Of a stretch of 33,307 nt of DNA, positions 8,616-15,828 are shown in pieces (position 1 is the first letter of the stretch; each line of letters begins with the position of its first letter). The notes beneath the pieces were generated by a model. That model searched no databases and was not told the DNA's origin. It was given only the letters and a program-made list of their open reading frames with translations. Made by a program: the position numbers and the translations under genes. The stretch comes from an uncultured Clostridia bacterium (lineage in GTDB: Bacteria; Bacillota; Clostridia; Christensenellales; Pumilibacteraceae). The stretch lies in the NCBI GenBank assembly GCA_947588325.1, contig CANPYH010000002.1:1-33307 (forward strand), read 5' to 3'.

Positions 8616-8624
8616 TTTAACATT

Positions 8625-8668
8625 GACAATCCCCTCAGGCGCAACAAGTTGCGCCTGAGGGGATTGTC
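8625..8668. repeat. R1 solo palindrome: two R1 ends fused head to head
   Basis: Two perfect 21-bp arms beginning GACAATCCCCTCAGG flank a two-base AA centre. The outer 14 bp are the R1 terminal repeat and the inner part is its GC hairpin. All the internal R1 sequence is missing, so this is a minimal end-to-end form. Confidence 0.75.
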
Positions 8669-8729
8669 TTGTTTGTTACCCGAAAAATAATTATTTGCTT
8701 TCGGGGATTGTCCCTTACCTATTGCAAAA

Positions 8730-8753
8730 GGCACTCTTGTGATGCAGAGTGCC
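8730..8753 (-). terminator. Intrinsic terminator downstream of tmk
   Basis: GGCACTC (8730-8736) and GAGTGCC (8747-8753) form a 7-bp stem with a ten-base loop. On the minus strand it is followed by TTTTGCAATAGG. It lies 32 bp beyond the tmk stop and resembles the hairpin at 584-613. Confidence 0.6.
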
Positions 8754-8784
8754 CTGAATGCGCGGATATATATATAATGATATT

Positions 8785-9399
8785 TTATAATAACTTACTT
8801 ACAGCAGACCTAATCAGCTTTGCCGTCTCTTCGGGTTCTTCCTTGCTCTCGATTACCGCGACGGACTGCTCGTCGGAGAGCAGATTAAACGCCTCGAAGT
8901 ATTTGGCGCGGACTTTTTCGAGGGTGGCGAGTTCCTCGTACCGCTCGCGGTTGGCACGACGGGAGAGCCTGCCGAAGGCACGGGCGGGGTCGAGATCGAT
9001 GTAGATGTTTAAGTCGGGCTTGAGCGTTTCGGCGGCGGCACGGTTTATCTCAATAACCCACTTGAGCGGGAGCTGCGTGCCCTGATAGGCATAGGACGAG
9101 AACAGGTATCTGTCCGTTATTACCCAATACCCTTCCTCTAACTTACCGAGTATGCCGTCCGTCGCGTTCCGTAAGTGGTCCACTCTGTCCGCAGCACAAA
9201 GTAACGCTATCGTCGCGTCATCAGTCGCTACCCTGCCCGTCATACATGAGTGTACCAACGCACCCATCGGACTGTCCGTCGGCTCCCGCGTAATGTATAC
9301 CCGCTTGCCCTCGCCCTCAAGGTATTTCTGTAACAACTTCATTTGCGTGCTCTTGCCACTGCCGTCTATCCCTTCAAACGCTATAAATTTTCCTTTCAT
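8785..9399 (-). CDS. tmk: Thymidylate kinase
   Basis: The 204-residue product has the usual Tmk length and motifs. The P-loop is FEGIDGSGKST (residues about 8-18). TREPTDSPMG carries the substrate-binding Arg, and TDRYLFSSYAYQG is the DR(Y/H) motif. The lid region follows DLDPARAFGRLSRR. It phosphorylates dTMP to dTDP with ATP in the cytosol, an essential step in dTTP synthesis. The ATG at 9397-9399 has no recognisable SD; two long hairpins (9412-9457 and 9507-9548) and R1/R2 copies separate tmk from the histidine kinase gene upstream. How it is transcribed and translated is therefore unclear. A terminator-like hairpin follows. Confidence 0.95.
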   Translation of the reverse strand: MKGKFIAFEGIDGSGKSTQMKLLQKYLEGEGKRVYITREPTDSPMGALVHSCMTGRVATDDATIALLCAADRVDHLRNATDGILGKLEEGYWVITDRYLFSSYAYQGTQLPLKWVIEINRAAAETLKPDLNIYIDLDPARAFGRLSRRANRERYEELATLEKVRAKYFEAFNLLSDEQSVAVIESKEEPEETAKLIRSAVSKLL

Positions 9400-9411
9400 G
9401 TGCGTGTGCTT

Positions 9412-9457
9412 TGCAGGGGGAAAACCTTTTTGTGTACAAAAAGGTTTTCCCCCTGCA
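9412..9457 (+). repeat. R3 hairpin repeat, copy 1
   Basis: Two perfect 20-bp arms (TGCAGGGGGAAAACCTTTTT and its complement) enclose the loop GTGTAC. The arm is followed by CACCCCCTTTCC, a run of A and AACTGTAAATC, a tail shared with R3 copy 3. It ends 12 bp from the tmk start codon. Confidence 0.75.
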
Positions 9458-9506
9458 CCCCCTTTCCAAAAAACTGTAAATCTTTTTATTTTTATTGTAA
9501 GTGTTT

Positions 9507-9588
9507 GCGGGGGGAACCCCCTTTGTGTACAAAGGGGGTTCCCCCCGCTCCCCCTTCCCCTAAAAACTAAAAATCTTTTTTAGTTTTT
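9507..9588 (+). repeat. R3 hairpin repeat, copy 2, with AT hairpin tail
   Basis: Two perfect 18-bp arms (GCGGGGGGAACCCCCTTT and its complement) flank the same GTGTAC loop as copy 1. A C-rich spacer and a second hairpin follow, AAAAACTAAAAA pairing with TTTTTAGTTTTT (9562-9588). The arms differ from copy 1, but both loop and pairing are kept. Confidence 0.75.
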
Positions 9589-9637
9589 GGTTATGGGAGT
9601 TGTACACTCTTGAATAACTAACTTTTTATGGAGCTTT

Positions 9638-9690
9638 ACAATCCCCTCAGGCGGCTTCGCCGCCAGCCCCCCTTGCTAAGGGCGGCCACC
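9638..9690 (+). repeat. R1 half-copy
   Basis: It has the terminal repeat ACAATCCCCTCAG, a small hairpin (GGCGGC-ttc-GCCGCC), the C-rich run and GGCGGCCACC. No inverted partner end is found. R2 copy b follows about 40 bp later. Confidence 0.65.
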
Positions 9691-9729
9691 CCTTGTCCCC
9701 AACTATTCGGGTAAATAATTACTTAAAAT

Positions 9730-9892
9730 GTATCTTCTTGCACAACCCCCATAACGAACCGAGTTTTGGAAGGCACAGAGTGCCGCTCAGACGTGCGAGA
9801 GAGGTTATTTCGACACAGGAGTTTACTAAAAACGTAAATGACTGTGTCGAAATGTTCTCGGCTCGCGCGTATCAGCGGTGCTATGTGACTTC
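9730..9892 (+). repeat. R2 structured dispersed element, long copy b
   Basis: Nearly identical to copy a. Visible structures are a 5-bp hairpin GGCAC-aga-GTGCC (9771-9783), the 11-bp stem TTTCGACACAG (9808-9818) with CTGTGTCGAAA (9842-9852), the inner GTTTAC/GTAAAT stem, and an outer GCGAG/CTCGC helix. In copy a that helix reads GCGGG/CTCGC, an A-U to G-U change that keeps pairing. Its 3' end overlaps the last two codons and the TAG stop of the histidine kinase gene. Confidence 0.7.
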
Positions 9893-11449
9893 CAACGGTA
9901 AAGTGAACCAGAAAGTACTGCCAACATTCTTCTCACTTGCCACTCCGTATGTGACGCCGTGGAGATCTAAGATCGACTTGACTATGGAGAGGCCGAGGCC
10001 GCTGCCGATGACGTTGCGCTTGTCCTGCGCGAGGCGGTAATACTTCTCCCAGACGGTGGCAAGCTCCTCTTCGGTCATGCCTTTGCCGGTGTCGGAGATC
10101 TCGACGCGGGCGAGGTTGCCGTCGGCGTAGCAGCGGACTTTGACCTTCTTGTCGGCGCCCGTGTAGTTCATGGCGTTGCCGATGAGGTTGTATATTACGC
10201 GGTCGATGCGCTCGCTATCCGCGCGAACGGACAGTTCCTTGGGCACGTCGAGGTCGAAGTCGTAACCCTTGGTCTCTTCCATTATGCGGAAGCGCCCAAC
10301 GGTCTCGCGGAGACGGACGGAGATGTCGAATACGCTGTAGTTAAGCTCGATTATGCCGCTTTCGAGCTTGGACAACTCCACCACTTCGCCGATAAGCGCG
10401 GTTAGCCTGTCCGTCTCGTCGATAATTATCTGTGCCTGTCTGGCGCACTTCTCCTTGTTTCCGCCCGAAATGTCGCGAATCATCTCGCTGTACGCGCGTA
10501 TCATGGTCAGCGGCGTTTTCATGTCGTGCGAGACGTTGGCGAGCAGGTCGCGGCGGAACCTGTTATTATTCTCCACGTCCTCAAACGCCTTGTTAATCGC
10601 CGAGGACAGCTCGTTTATCTCCGTAATGCGGGTGTCCGTCGCGAGGGGTTCGCGCTTCCCGCCGCCCGCGCCGCCGACGACTTTTTGCGTCAGAGTGCGT
10701 ATGGGCCGCGCCGCCACGCTCGAGGCAAAGAACGCCACGACGACGGCTATTACGAGGAAGGCGCCGCTTATTATCAGCAGCTGATATCCGATAGTGTTCT
10801 GCGCCGAAGTGAAGGCGGGGAGGGTTGCGGACATGTATATATAGTACGGCTCGGAGTTATGGACGAGCCTGATACCGTAAACGACCAGTGCGTCGTCGGT
10901 AAAGCCCGCGTCCACGGTGTTAAACACCCGCCCCTCGGCGTAAGACGTACCGAGACTTTGCATGTAGTATGACAGCATTCTGCCCTCGGGAGCCGTCGCC
11001 GCCGTACCCGTTACCGAGGACTGCGCCTGCAATACTTCGGTGGTATACCCGCCGCTTTCGCTGATATCGACGGAGAATACCACGATATTGACCTGGTGGG
11101 CGCGGGCAAAGGAATTGACGTACCCGAGCGGGTCGCTCCCGCTCTCGATCAGGTCTGTATAAGAGGCGGAAAACTCCCGACCTTCCTTCATCAGCTCGTT
11201 TTGCGCGTTGGCGGTGTAGGAAGCGGAGTAGAAAATAAACTCGTATACCCACAATATCGCAAGCATCACGACGGTCATGAGTATGAATATTATCCACAGG
11301 TTGAAGCGAATGGACTTAAACCACCTGCCTCCGCGGCTTATCGGCTTAATCTCGGGGCGCTGCGCCGTTTTTTCGTTCGGCAAAAATACAAGCTCGTGCT
11401 TGCCCCCCGTCTCGCCCTTTTCGGGCGCCTTGTTAGCCTCGTCGCTCAC
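9881..11449 (-). CDS. Membrane sensor histidine kinase (PhoR/VicK-like architecture)
   Basis: The 522-residue product has a cytosolic N-terminus of about 50 residues, TM1 (about 51-74), an extracytoplasmic sensor (75-220), TM2 (about 222-245), a HAMP linker, HisKA with the phospho-acceptor His308 in NVSHDMKTPL, and HATPase_c with NLIGNAMNYTG (N box), DTGKGM (G1) and GSGLGLSI (G2). All key residues are present, so it should autophosphorylate and pass phosphate to the adjacent response regulator. The start is GTG with an upstream GGAAGGGG, about 20 bp after the regulator gene, so the two form an operon. The stimulus cannot be told from sequence. The last codons and TAG stop lie inside R2 copy b, so the insertion may have replaced the native C-terminal end. 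Confidence 0.93.
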   Translation of the reverse strand: MSDEANKAPEKGETGGKHELVFLPNEKTAQRPEIKPISRGGRWFKSIRFNLWIIFILMTVVMLAILWVYEFIFYSASYTANAQNELMKEGREFSASYTDLIESGSDPLGYVNSFARAHQVNIVVFSVDISESGGYTTEVLQAQSSVTGTAATAPEGRMLSYYMQSLGTSYAEGRVFNTVDAGFTDDALVVYGIRLVHNSEPYYIYMSATLPAFTSAQNTIGYQLLIISGAFLVIAVVVAFFASSVAARPIRTLTQKVVGGAGGGKREPLATDTRITEINELSSAINKAFEDVENNNRFRRDLLANVSHDMKTPLTMIRAYSEMIRDISGGNKEKCARQAQIIIDETDRLTALIGEVVELSKLESGIIELNYSVFDISVRLRETVGRFRIMEETKGYDFDLDVPKELSVRADSERIDRVIYNLIGNAMNYTGADKKVKVRCYADGNLARVEISDTGKGMTEEELATVWEKYYRLAQDKRNVIGSGLGLSIVKSILDLHGVTYGVASEKNVGSTFWFTLPLEVT

Positions 11450-11468
11450 CCCGCTTTCCCCTTCCGCG

Positions 11469-12128
11469 TCAGAGTACCAGCTTGTAACCGACGCCGCGAA
11501 GCGTCATGATCTTGTCTCTGTACGGGCCGAGATTGGCGCGTAACATCTTAATGTGCGTGTCGACGGTGCGATCCTCGCCATAGAAATCATAGCCCCAGAC
11601 GTCGGCAAGCAATTGCTCGCGGGGTATGGCTATGCCCTCGTTCTTAACCAGATAGAACAGCAGGTCGTATTCGCGGGGGGTGAGAAAGACCTTCTTCCCG
11701 TCCACGCAAACGCTCCTGCCCATTATGTCTATTTCCAGCCCGTCGGATACTATCTTCTTGGGAGCGGTCTTGCCGCGGCGAAGTACCGCGCTTATACGCG
11801 CAACTACCTCTTTGGGCGAGAAGGGCTTGGTAACATAGTCGTCTATCCCGATCTCGAACCCGAAAAGTTTGTCGTACTCCTCGCTCCTCGCCGAAAGCAT
11901 GATGACGGGAACGTCTTTGTCCTTCTTAATCTCCTTGACGGCGCTGTAACCGTCGAGTTTGGGCATCATAACGTCCATGATTATGAGGTCGTAGTCCGTC
12001 TCTTTCGCCTTCTTTATGGCGTCCATTCCGTCTACCGCCTCGCCCACTTCGTAATCGTCCAACTCGAGATATTCGCGGAGTACTTCGCGTATACCCGGTT
12101 CGTCGTCCACTATAAGGATCTTCGGCAT
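11469..12128 (-). CDS. OmpR/PhoB-family response regulator
   Basis: The 219-residue product has a receiver domain (residues 1-120) with acidic residues D8/D9, phospho-acceptor D52 in IIMDVMMPKLDG and K101 in VTKPF. A winged-helix DNA-binding domain follows (about 130-219) with the typical LTPREYDLLFYL and RTVDTHIKMLR segments. The start at 12126-12128 (MPKILIVDD) is chosen because GGAGGAG lies just upstream; an earlier in-frame ATG at 12158 lacks support. It partners the histidine kinase encoded directly downstream. Target genes are unknown. Confidence 0.95.
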   Translation of the reverse strand: MPKILIVDDEPGIREVLREYLELDDYEVGEAVDGMDAIKKAKETDYDLIIMDVMMPKLDGYSAVKEIKKDKDVPVIMLSARSEEYDKLFGFEIGIDDYVTKPFSPKEVVARISAVLRRGKTAPKKIVSDGLEIDIMGRSVCVDGKKVFLTPREYDLLFYLVKNEGIAIPREQLLADVWGYDFYGEDRTVDTHIKMLRANLGPYRDKIMTLRGVGYKLVL

Positions 12129-12187
12129 ATATCTCCTCCTTCGGCTCTCCCCGCTCACGGGAAGGCCCGTCTCTCTTTTCTTTATAG

Positions 12188-12216
12188 ATTATACTGCTTG
12201 TTTATAAATATGTCGT
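12188..12216 (-). promoter_or_regulatory. Promoter of the response regulator/histidine kinase operon
   Basis: On the minus strand, a -35-like ACGACA (12211-12216), a 17-base spacer and a perfect TATAAT (12188-12193). The predicted leader is about 55 bases. Confidence 0.55.
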
Positions 12217-12252
12217 AAACTATTTAACCTTTTTCGTCATTATCCCGCCGCC

Positions 12253-13248
12253 CTACACCGCGCCCGCGAGCGCCTGTATCATCGTGACCAGATATCCCAC
12301 CGCAAGGGCAAAGGCGACCAGCCCGCCGAGTATGGCGAAGTTATTGCCCAAACGCTTGTTCTCTTTGAACAGCACGGCTATTCCCAACCCCGCATTGACG
12401 GCAAGCCCCGCCACCGCCGCGCCGAGGGAGAGGGATCCCCCGATAAACAACTCGCTTATCATGACGCTCGCCGCGCAATTGGGTATCAGCCCGATAAGTA
12501 CGGCGGCAAGCGGTTGGAGCCAGACGTACGCCGACATGAAGGCGTTGAAGTTCGCCTCGCCCACCCCGAAAATAAGGGAGCCGAGCGCGAAGTTAACAAT
12601 AAACACAAAGAGCGTCATCGTCGCCGTGTGAATGAGCGGGTGCTTGAAGTATACGTCGAATATCCGCCTCGCCTTGCTCCGCTCCTTTCCCTGCCCGCGC
12701 TCGTGATCGTCGCCGTGCTCGTGGTCGTCGCGGTCGGCTTCGTGATGATGTTCGGCGTTATCCTCGTCATGGTCGAGGGAGTGCCCGCAGCAGCCGTGGC
12801 CGAAGGAGTGCTCGAGTTCCTTTTTGTCGGCGTTAAGCTCCCGCCGCCTGCCGAATATGAGGTTGAGCAGATATCCCGCGGCAAGCGCCATAACGATCTT
12901 TATCCCGATAATCTCGAGCAGTCCTATCCACACCGACGGATCGGTTATAGCCGAGCCGAAGAGTATGGGGATTGCTTCGTCGCTGGTGGCGATAAACACG
13001 GCGACGAGGGTTCCGACATAGATATACCTGCCCGCATACAGTTCGCTTGCGACGACGGAGAACCCGCATTGCGGCAAAAGCCCGACGCCCGTACCTATCA
13101 GCGGAGCGCACTTGCCTTTCAGCACCTTGCCCGTTTTGAGCTTGTCGAGTTGTTTCGCCTCGAAAAGCCCTATGAGAAGATGCACGCCGAGCAGCCAAGG
13201 GATAAGCAGCGCGGTATCTTTTAACGATTCGAGGAAAACGTTTAACAT
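12253..13248 (-). CDS. Putative ten-TM heavy-metal exporter (ArsP_2-like permease) with a His-rich loop
   Basis: The 331-residue hydrophobic protein resembles the ArsP_2/putative manganese transporter family: two related halves, each with a glycine-rich segment (GTGVGLLPQCGFSVVASELY and GLIPNCAASVMISELFIGG, each with a Cys). The central cytosolic loop (about residues 145-190) is packed with His, Asp and Glu (HGCCGHSLDHDEDNAEHHH and on), typical of metal binding. Export of a divalent or soft metal across the membrane is inferred; the ion is unknown. No SD precedes the ATG at 13246-13248. A TTGACA-17-TAAAAT promoter ends 14 bases upstream, leaving a leader of about 8 bases. The divergent gene beyond is the M3-like lipoprotein. 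Confidence 0.8.
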   Translation of the reverse strand: MLNVFLESLKDTALLIPWLLGVHLLIGLFEAKQLDKLKTGKVLKGKCAPLIGTGVGLLPQCGFSVVASELYAGRYIYVGTLVAVFIATSDEAIPILFGSAITDPSVWIGLLEIIGIKIVMALAAGYLLNLIFGRRRELNADKKELEHSFGHGCCGHSLDHDEDNAEHHHEADRDDHEHGDDHERGQGKERSKARRIFDVYFKHPLIHTATMTLFVFIVNFALGSLIFGVGEANFNAFMSAYVWLQPLAAVLIGLIPNCAASVMISELFIGGSLSLGAAVAGLAVNAGLGIAVLFKENKRLGNNFAILGGLVAFALAVGYLVTMIQALAGAV

Positions 13249-13262
13249 TATTCGTGTTATTT

Positions 13263-13291
13263 ATTTTAATATATTTATCCGCTTATGTCAA
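13263..13291 (-). promoter_or_regulatory. Promoter of the metal exporter gene
   Basis: On the minus strand, a perfect TTGACA (13286-13291), a 17-base spacer and TAAAAT (13263-13268). Initiation about seven bases after the -10 would leave a leader of only about 8 bases with no SD. Confidence 0.65.
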
Positions 13292-13363
13292 GAATATAAC
13301 GGTCGGTGATTATTTGGTGTTTAACCTGCGTAAGTATTGTGGAAACGCATTTGCAAAAAAATG

Positions 13364-13392
13364 TTTACATTGCGAGGAAAAAGTGATAATAT
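13364..13392 (+). promoter_or_regulatory. Promoter of the M3-like lipoprotein gene
   Basis: TTTACA (13364-13369), a 17-base spacer and TAATAT (13387-13392). It lies divergent from the metal exporter promoter; the predicted leader is about 65 bases and ends in an AAGGAG SD. Confidence 0.6.
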
Positions 13393-13462
13393 TATTGTAT
13401 AAGGGCGTCGGGCGCCTACGCTGTTTTGCGGCGAGGTTTCGCTTTTGCCAAAGGAGAAACAC

Positions 13463-15154
13463 ATGAAGGGAAAGAAAGCAATTAAAGGAGTGCTTGCCGC
13501 GATTTTTGCGGCGATACTCGCGCTTATATGCGTTTTCGCGACGGCTTGCGACACGGTCAACTACCAAGGGCAGGTGGCGCGGTTCAAGCCCTATGATTAC
13601 AGCAGAATGGAGAGGGCGTACGAGCGGGCGGAGAGCGCCATTGCCGATGGCCGCGATCCGTTTGCCATGGTTATGAGGATTAACGACGTCACGAACGAGC
13701 TTAACGACATATTGTCGAACTATATCATAACCAATATCGAGTATCACAAGGACAATCGGGGGCCGTTCGCCGAGCAGTACCAACTGCACCGCGGATATTA
13801 CGACGACGCATATACCAAGTATATCACGGTGCTTCACGACGCAATGGCGTCCCCTCTCGGCGAGGATCTCTTCGAAGGTTGGTCGAAAGAGGATATCGAT
13901 ATGGTGGAAGAGCAATATGCCCGCCGTCGGGACAGCCGCTATCTCGAGCTGCAATCACAGCTTACCGAGCTTCAGATGCAATACGACTCCCTCGCCGTTG
14001 AAACGACGGCGACTTACGCCAACGCGGCGCAGGCAATATTGCTTAAAATCGTAGACGTCAATAACTCCCTTGCCGAGCTTGCGGGTTATTCCTCCTATGT
14101 CAACTATGCTTACGCCGACTATGGTCGCACATACGTTTTCGACGAGGCGGTCAATCTTTCCGCCTATATTAAGGAGTACATTTCGCCCATACTCGACGGT
14201 ATTGCCGAGGTGCGTAGCCGCGAGAAAGCGGCGGTGTCCGATAAACTCTCCGAGGACGCGAAGTACGGCAACGAGATCGAGAGGTGCGGATCTTATATAC
14301 GCGACTACACCAAGGAGATCGGGCAGTATATGGTCAATGCGTACAACTTCATGCGGGACAACGACTTGCATTACTCGGCGACGAAGCGGGATAATCCCAA
14401 CGGGACGCGGGGAGCGTTCACTACCTACCTTTACGGCAGCAACGCGCCCTATGTCTATCAATATTGCGACGGCGGCTACCGTGATCTTCTGACGTATATA
14501 CACGAGTTCGGGCACTTCACCTCCTTCTATAACAACGGGTCGTCGGGCGGCTCCGAACTCGACGTTGCCGAGATACAGTCGCAGGCGAACGAGATGTTGT
14601 TCCTGCCCTATCTTTCGAAGATATACGGCGAGGAAGTCGGAGCCTATCTCGAGTGCGATCAGATCTATAACATACTGACTTCGGCGGTGATTATGGGCTG
14701 TCTGTTCGACGAGTTTCAGCGGGATATCTACGCCGCGCCCGAGAATTACACCCAATCGGGGGCTATGACCGCCCACTTCGACGAGCTGGTCACGGAGTAC
14801 GGCGCTACAAGTATCGCGGAGACCTGGGATAACCCCGAGGAGTTCAAGTATTGGTGGGCGCAGGTTTCCCACACCTTCGACACTCCCTTCTATTATATCA
14901 GCTACGCTGTTTCCGCCGTGCCCGCTCTGGTAATATACGAGTATGCCAACACGCCGTCGGTGGGGCGCGATATCGCCATCGGGAAATATAAAGACATTCA
15001 GGCGCACGGTCATTCGGGCGTTGGCGGAAAGAATCTGTTGGATTTGCTGAAGTACACGGGAGTAGGCTCCCCCTTCGAAGAGACTACTATCAAAGATCTT
15101 GCGAACTTCTTAAATAACAGGTTTTCCCCTACCTCTCTTGCCGCCGCGGCGTAA
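13463..15154 (+). CDS. Secreted M3-family-like zinc metallopeptidase lipoprotein
   Basis: The 563-residue product has a signal segment ending FATAC|DT, probably a lipoprotein signal. The C-terminal half carries HEFGH (HExxH zinc motif) within TYIHEFGHFTSFYNN. About 25 residues later comes DVAEIQSQANEMLF, which aligns with SVAEIHSMAMEFLA of the M3 peptidase at 25344-27050 and supplies the third zinc ligand Glu. This is the M3 (oligoendopeptidase/PepF) pattern, though the N-terminal part is divergent. It probably trims peptides outside the membrane. The ATG at 13463 is chosen for AAGGAG eight bases upstream; a TTG at 13445 is unsupported. A terminator hairpin follows at 15203-15234. Confidence 0.82.
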   Translation: MKGKKAIKGVLAAIFAAILALICVFATACDTVNYQGQVARFKPYDYSRMERAYERAESAIADGRDPFAMVMRINDVTNELNDILSNYIITNIEYHKDNRGPFAEQYQLHRGYYDDAYTKYITVLHDAMASPLGEDLFEGWSKEDIDMVEEQYARRRDSRYLELQSQLTELQMQYDSLAVETTATYANAAQAILLKIVDVNNSLAELAGYSSYVNYAYADYGRTYVFDEAVNLSAYIKEYISPILDGIAEVRSREKAAVSDKLSEDAKYGNEIERCGSYIRDYTKEIGQYMVNAYNFMRDNDLHYSATKRDNPNGTRGAFTTYLYGSNAPYVYQYCDGGYRDLLTYIHEFGHFTSFYNNGSSGGSELDVAEIQSQANEMLFLPYLSKIYGEEVGAYLECDQIYNILTSAVIMGCLFDEFQRDIYAAPENYTQSGAMTAHFDELVTEYGATSIAETWDNPEEFKYWWAQVSHTFDTPFYYISYAVSAVPALVIYEYANTPSVGRDIAIGKYKDIQAHGHSGVGGKNLLDLLKYTGVGSPFEETTIKDLANFLNNRFSPTSLAAAA

Positions 15155-15202
15155 TATGCGGGGGGCAAGCGCGGGGATTTACGCGGAAGTCGGATAAAAC
15201 AC

Positions 15203-15234
15203 AAAGGCGGTCGGGAGTTGTTCCGACCGCCTTT
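15203..15234. terminator. Bidirectional terminator between convergent genes
   Basis: AAAGGCGGTCGG (15203-15214) pairs perfectly with CCGACCGCCTTT (15223-15234). T-rich tails lie on both sides, so it can serve the M3-like gene (+) and the flavin reductase gene (-). Confidence 0.8.
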
Positions 15235-15255
15235 GCTTTTACCTTGCGATTTTTA

Positions 15256-15750
15256 TTATTTCTTTTCGAAGGAGCTTCTCACTATCTCGCCGAAGAAGAG
15301 GGTGTGATATTCCCGTCCGACGTACATATCCCGCGCTATTGTGGCGTTGAGTTTGCTCGAGCGCATTTCGGACGTGCATATTACCTTGCACTCAATCTGC
15401 ACGGCGCACTGGCTTATTCCCACAGAATGGACGAGCTTGGCGGGGACGGGATCGAACCCGAACTCCTTGAACTTATCCACGTCGTGGCCCGAGATTTTGG
15501 AGCACTTCTGAAGCGCCGCCATCATGTCGGGGGTGGGGATATTTATAACGAAACTCTTATACTTGCTTATGAGTTCGTGCGAATATTTCTTCTTGCGGAC
15601 GGGGAGAACGAAAACGTCCCTGTTCCACATTCTGCCCACGGTGCCCCAGGAAGTATTCATAATGTTTATTTCGTCACCGCTGCCGCAGGTCACGAACAGT
15701 CCGCCCATTTTAAGGGCATTCATTACCATGTTTCTCTGTCTGTCAGTCAT
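15256..15750 (-). CDS. Flavin reductase-like FMN-binding split-barrel protein (flavoredoxin type)
   Basis: The 164-residue protein matches the flavin reductase-like/flavoredoxin family: GGLFVTCGSGDEINIMNTSWG near the start, then VFVLPVRKKKYSHELI, FVINIP and SGHDVDKF, where such proteins bind FMN and open their reductase fold. Likely a cytosolic FMN-dependent electron carrier or reductase; partner and substrate are unknown. The ATG at 15748-15750 follows GAGAGGA. It has its own promoter (15774-15802) and shares a bidirectional terminator with the convergent M3-like gene. Confidence 0.85.
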   Translation of the reverse strand: MTDRQRNMVMNALKMGGLFVTCGSGDEINIMNTSWGTVGRMWNRDVFVLPVRKKKYSHELISKYKSFVINIPTPDMMAALQKCSKISGHDVDKFKEFGFDPVPAKLVHSVGISQCAVQIECKVICTSEMRSSKLNATIARDMYVGREYHTLFFGEIVRSSFEKK

Positions 15751-15773
15751 TCAATTTTCCTCTCTCGCCTTAA

Positions 15774-15802
15774 ATTTTACCACTATGGAGTACTTTTGTC
15801 AA
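15774..15802 (-). promoter_or_regulatory. Promoter of the flavin reductase-like gene
   Basis: On the minus strand, a perfect TTGACA (15797-15802), a 17-base spacer and TAAAAT (15774-15779), about 24 bases before the start codon. Confidence 0.7.
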
Positions 15803-15828
15803 TCCCATACGGTATATTTCAAGGCGTT

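Noticed and set aside
9412-9548. R3 hairpins as simple intrinsic terminators of the kinase operon
   Set aside because: No T run follows directly on the minus strand, the loop and tail are shared with a copy elsewhere, and the arms are unusually long; a repeat family fits better.
13310-15013. Long minus-strand frames opposite the M3-like gene
   Set aside because: Antisense to HEFGH and the lipoprotein signal, with no family resemblance or SD.
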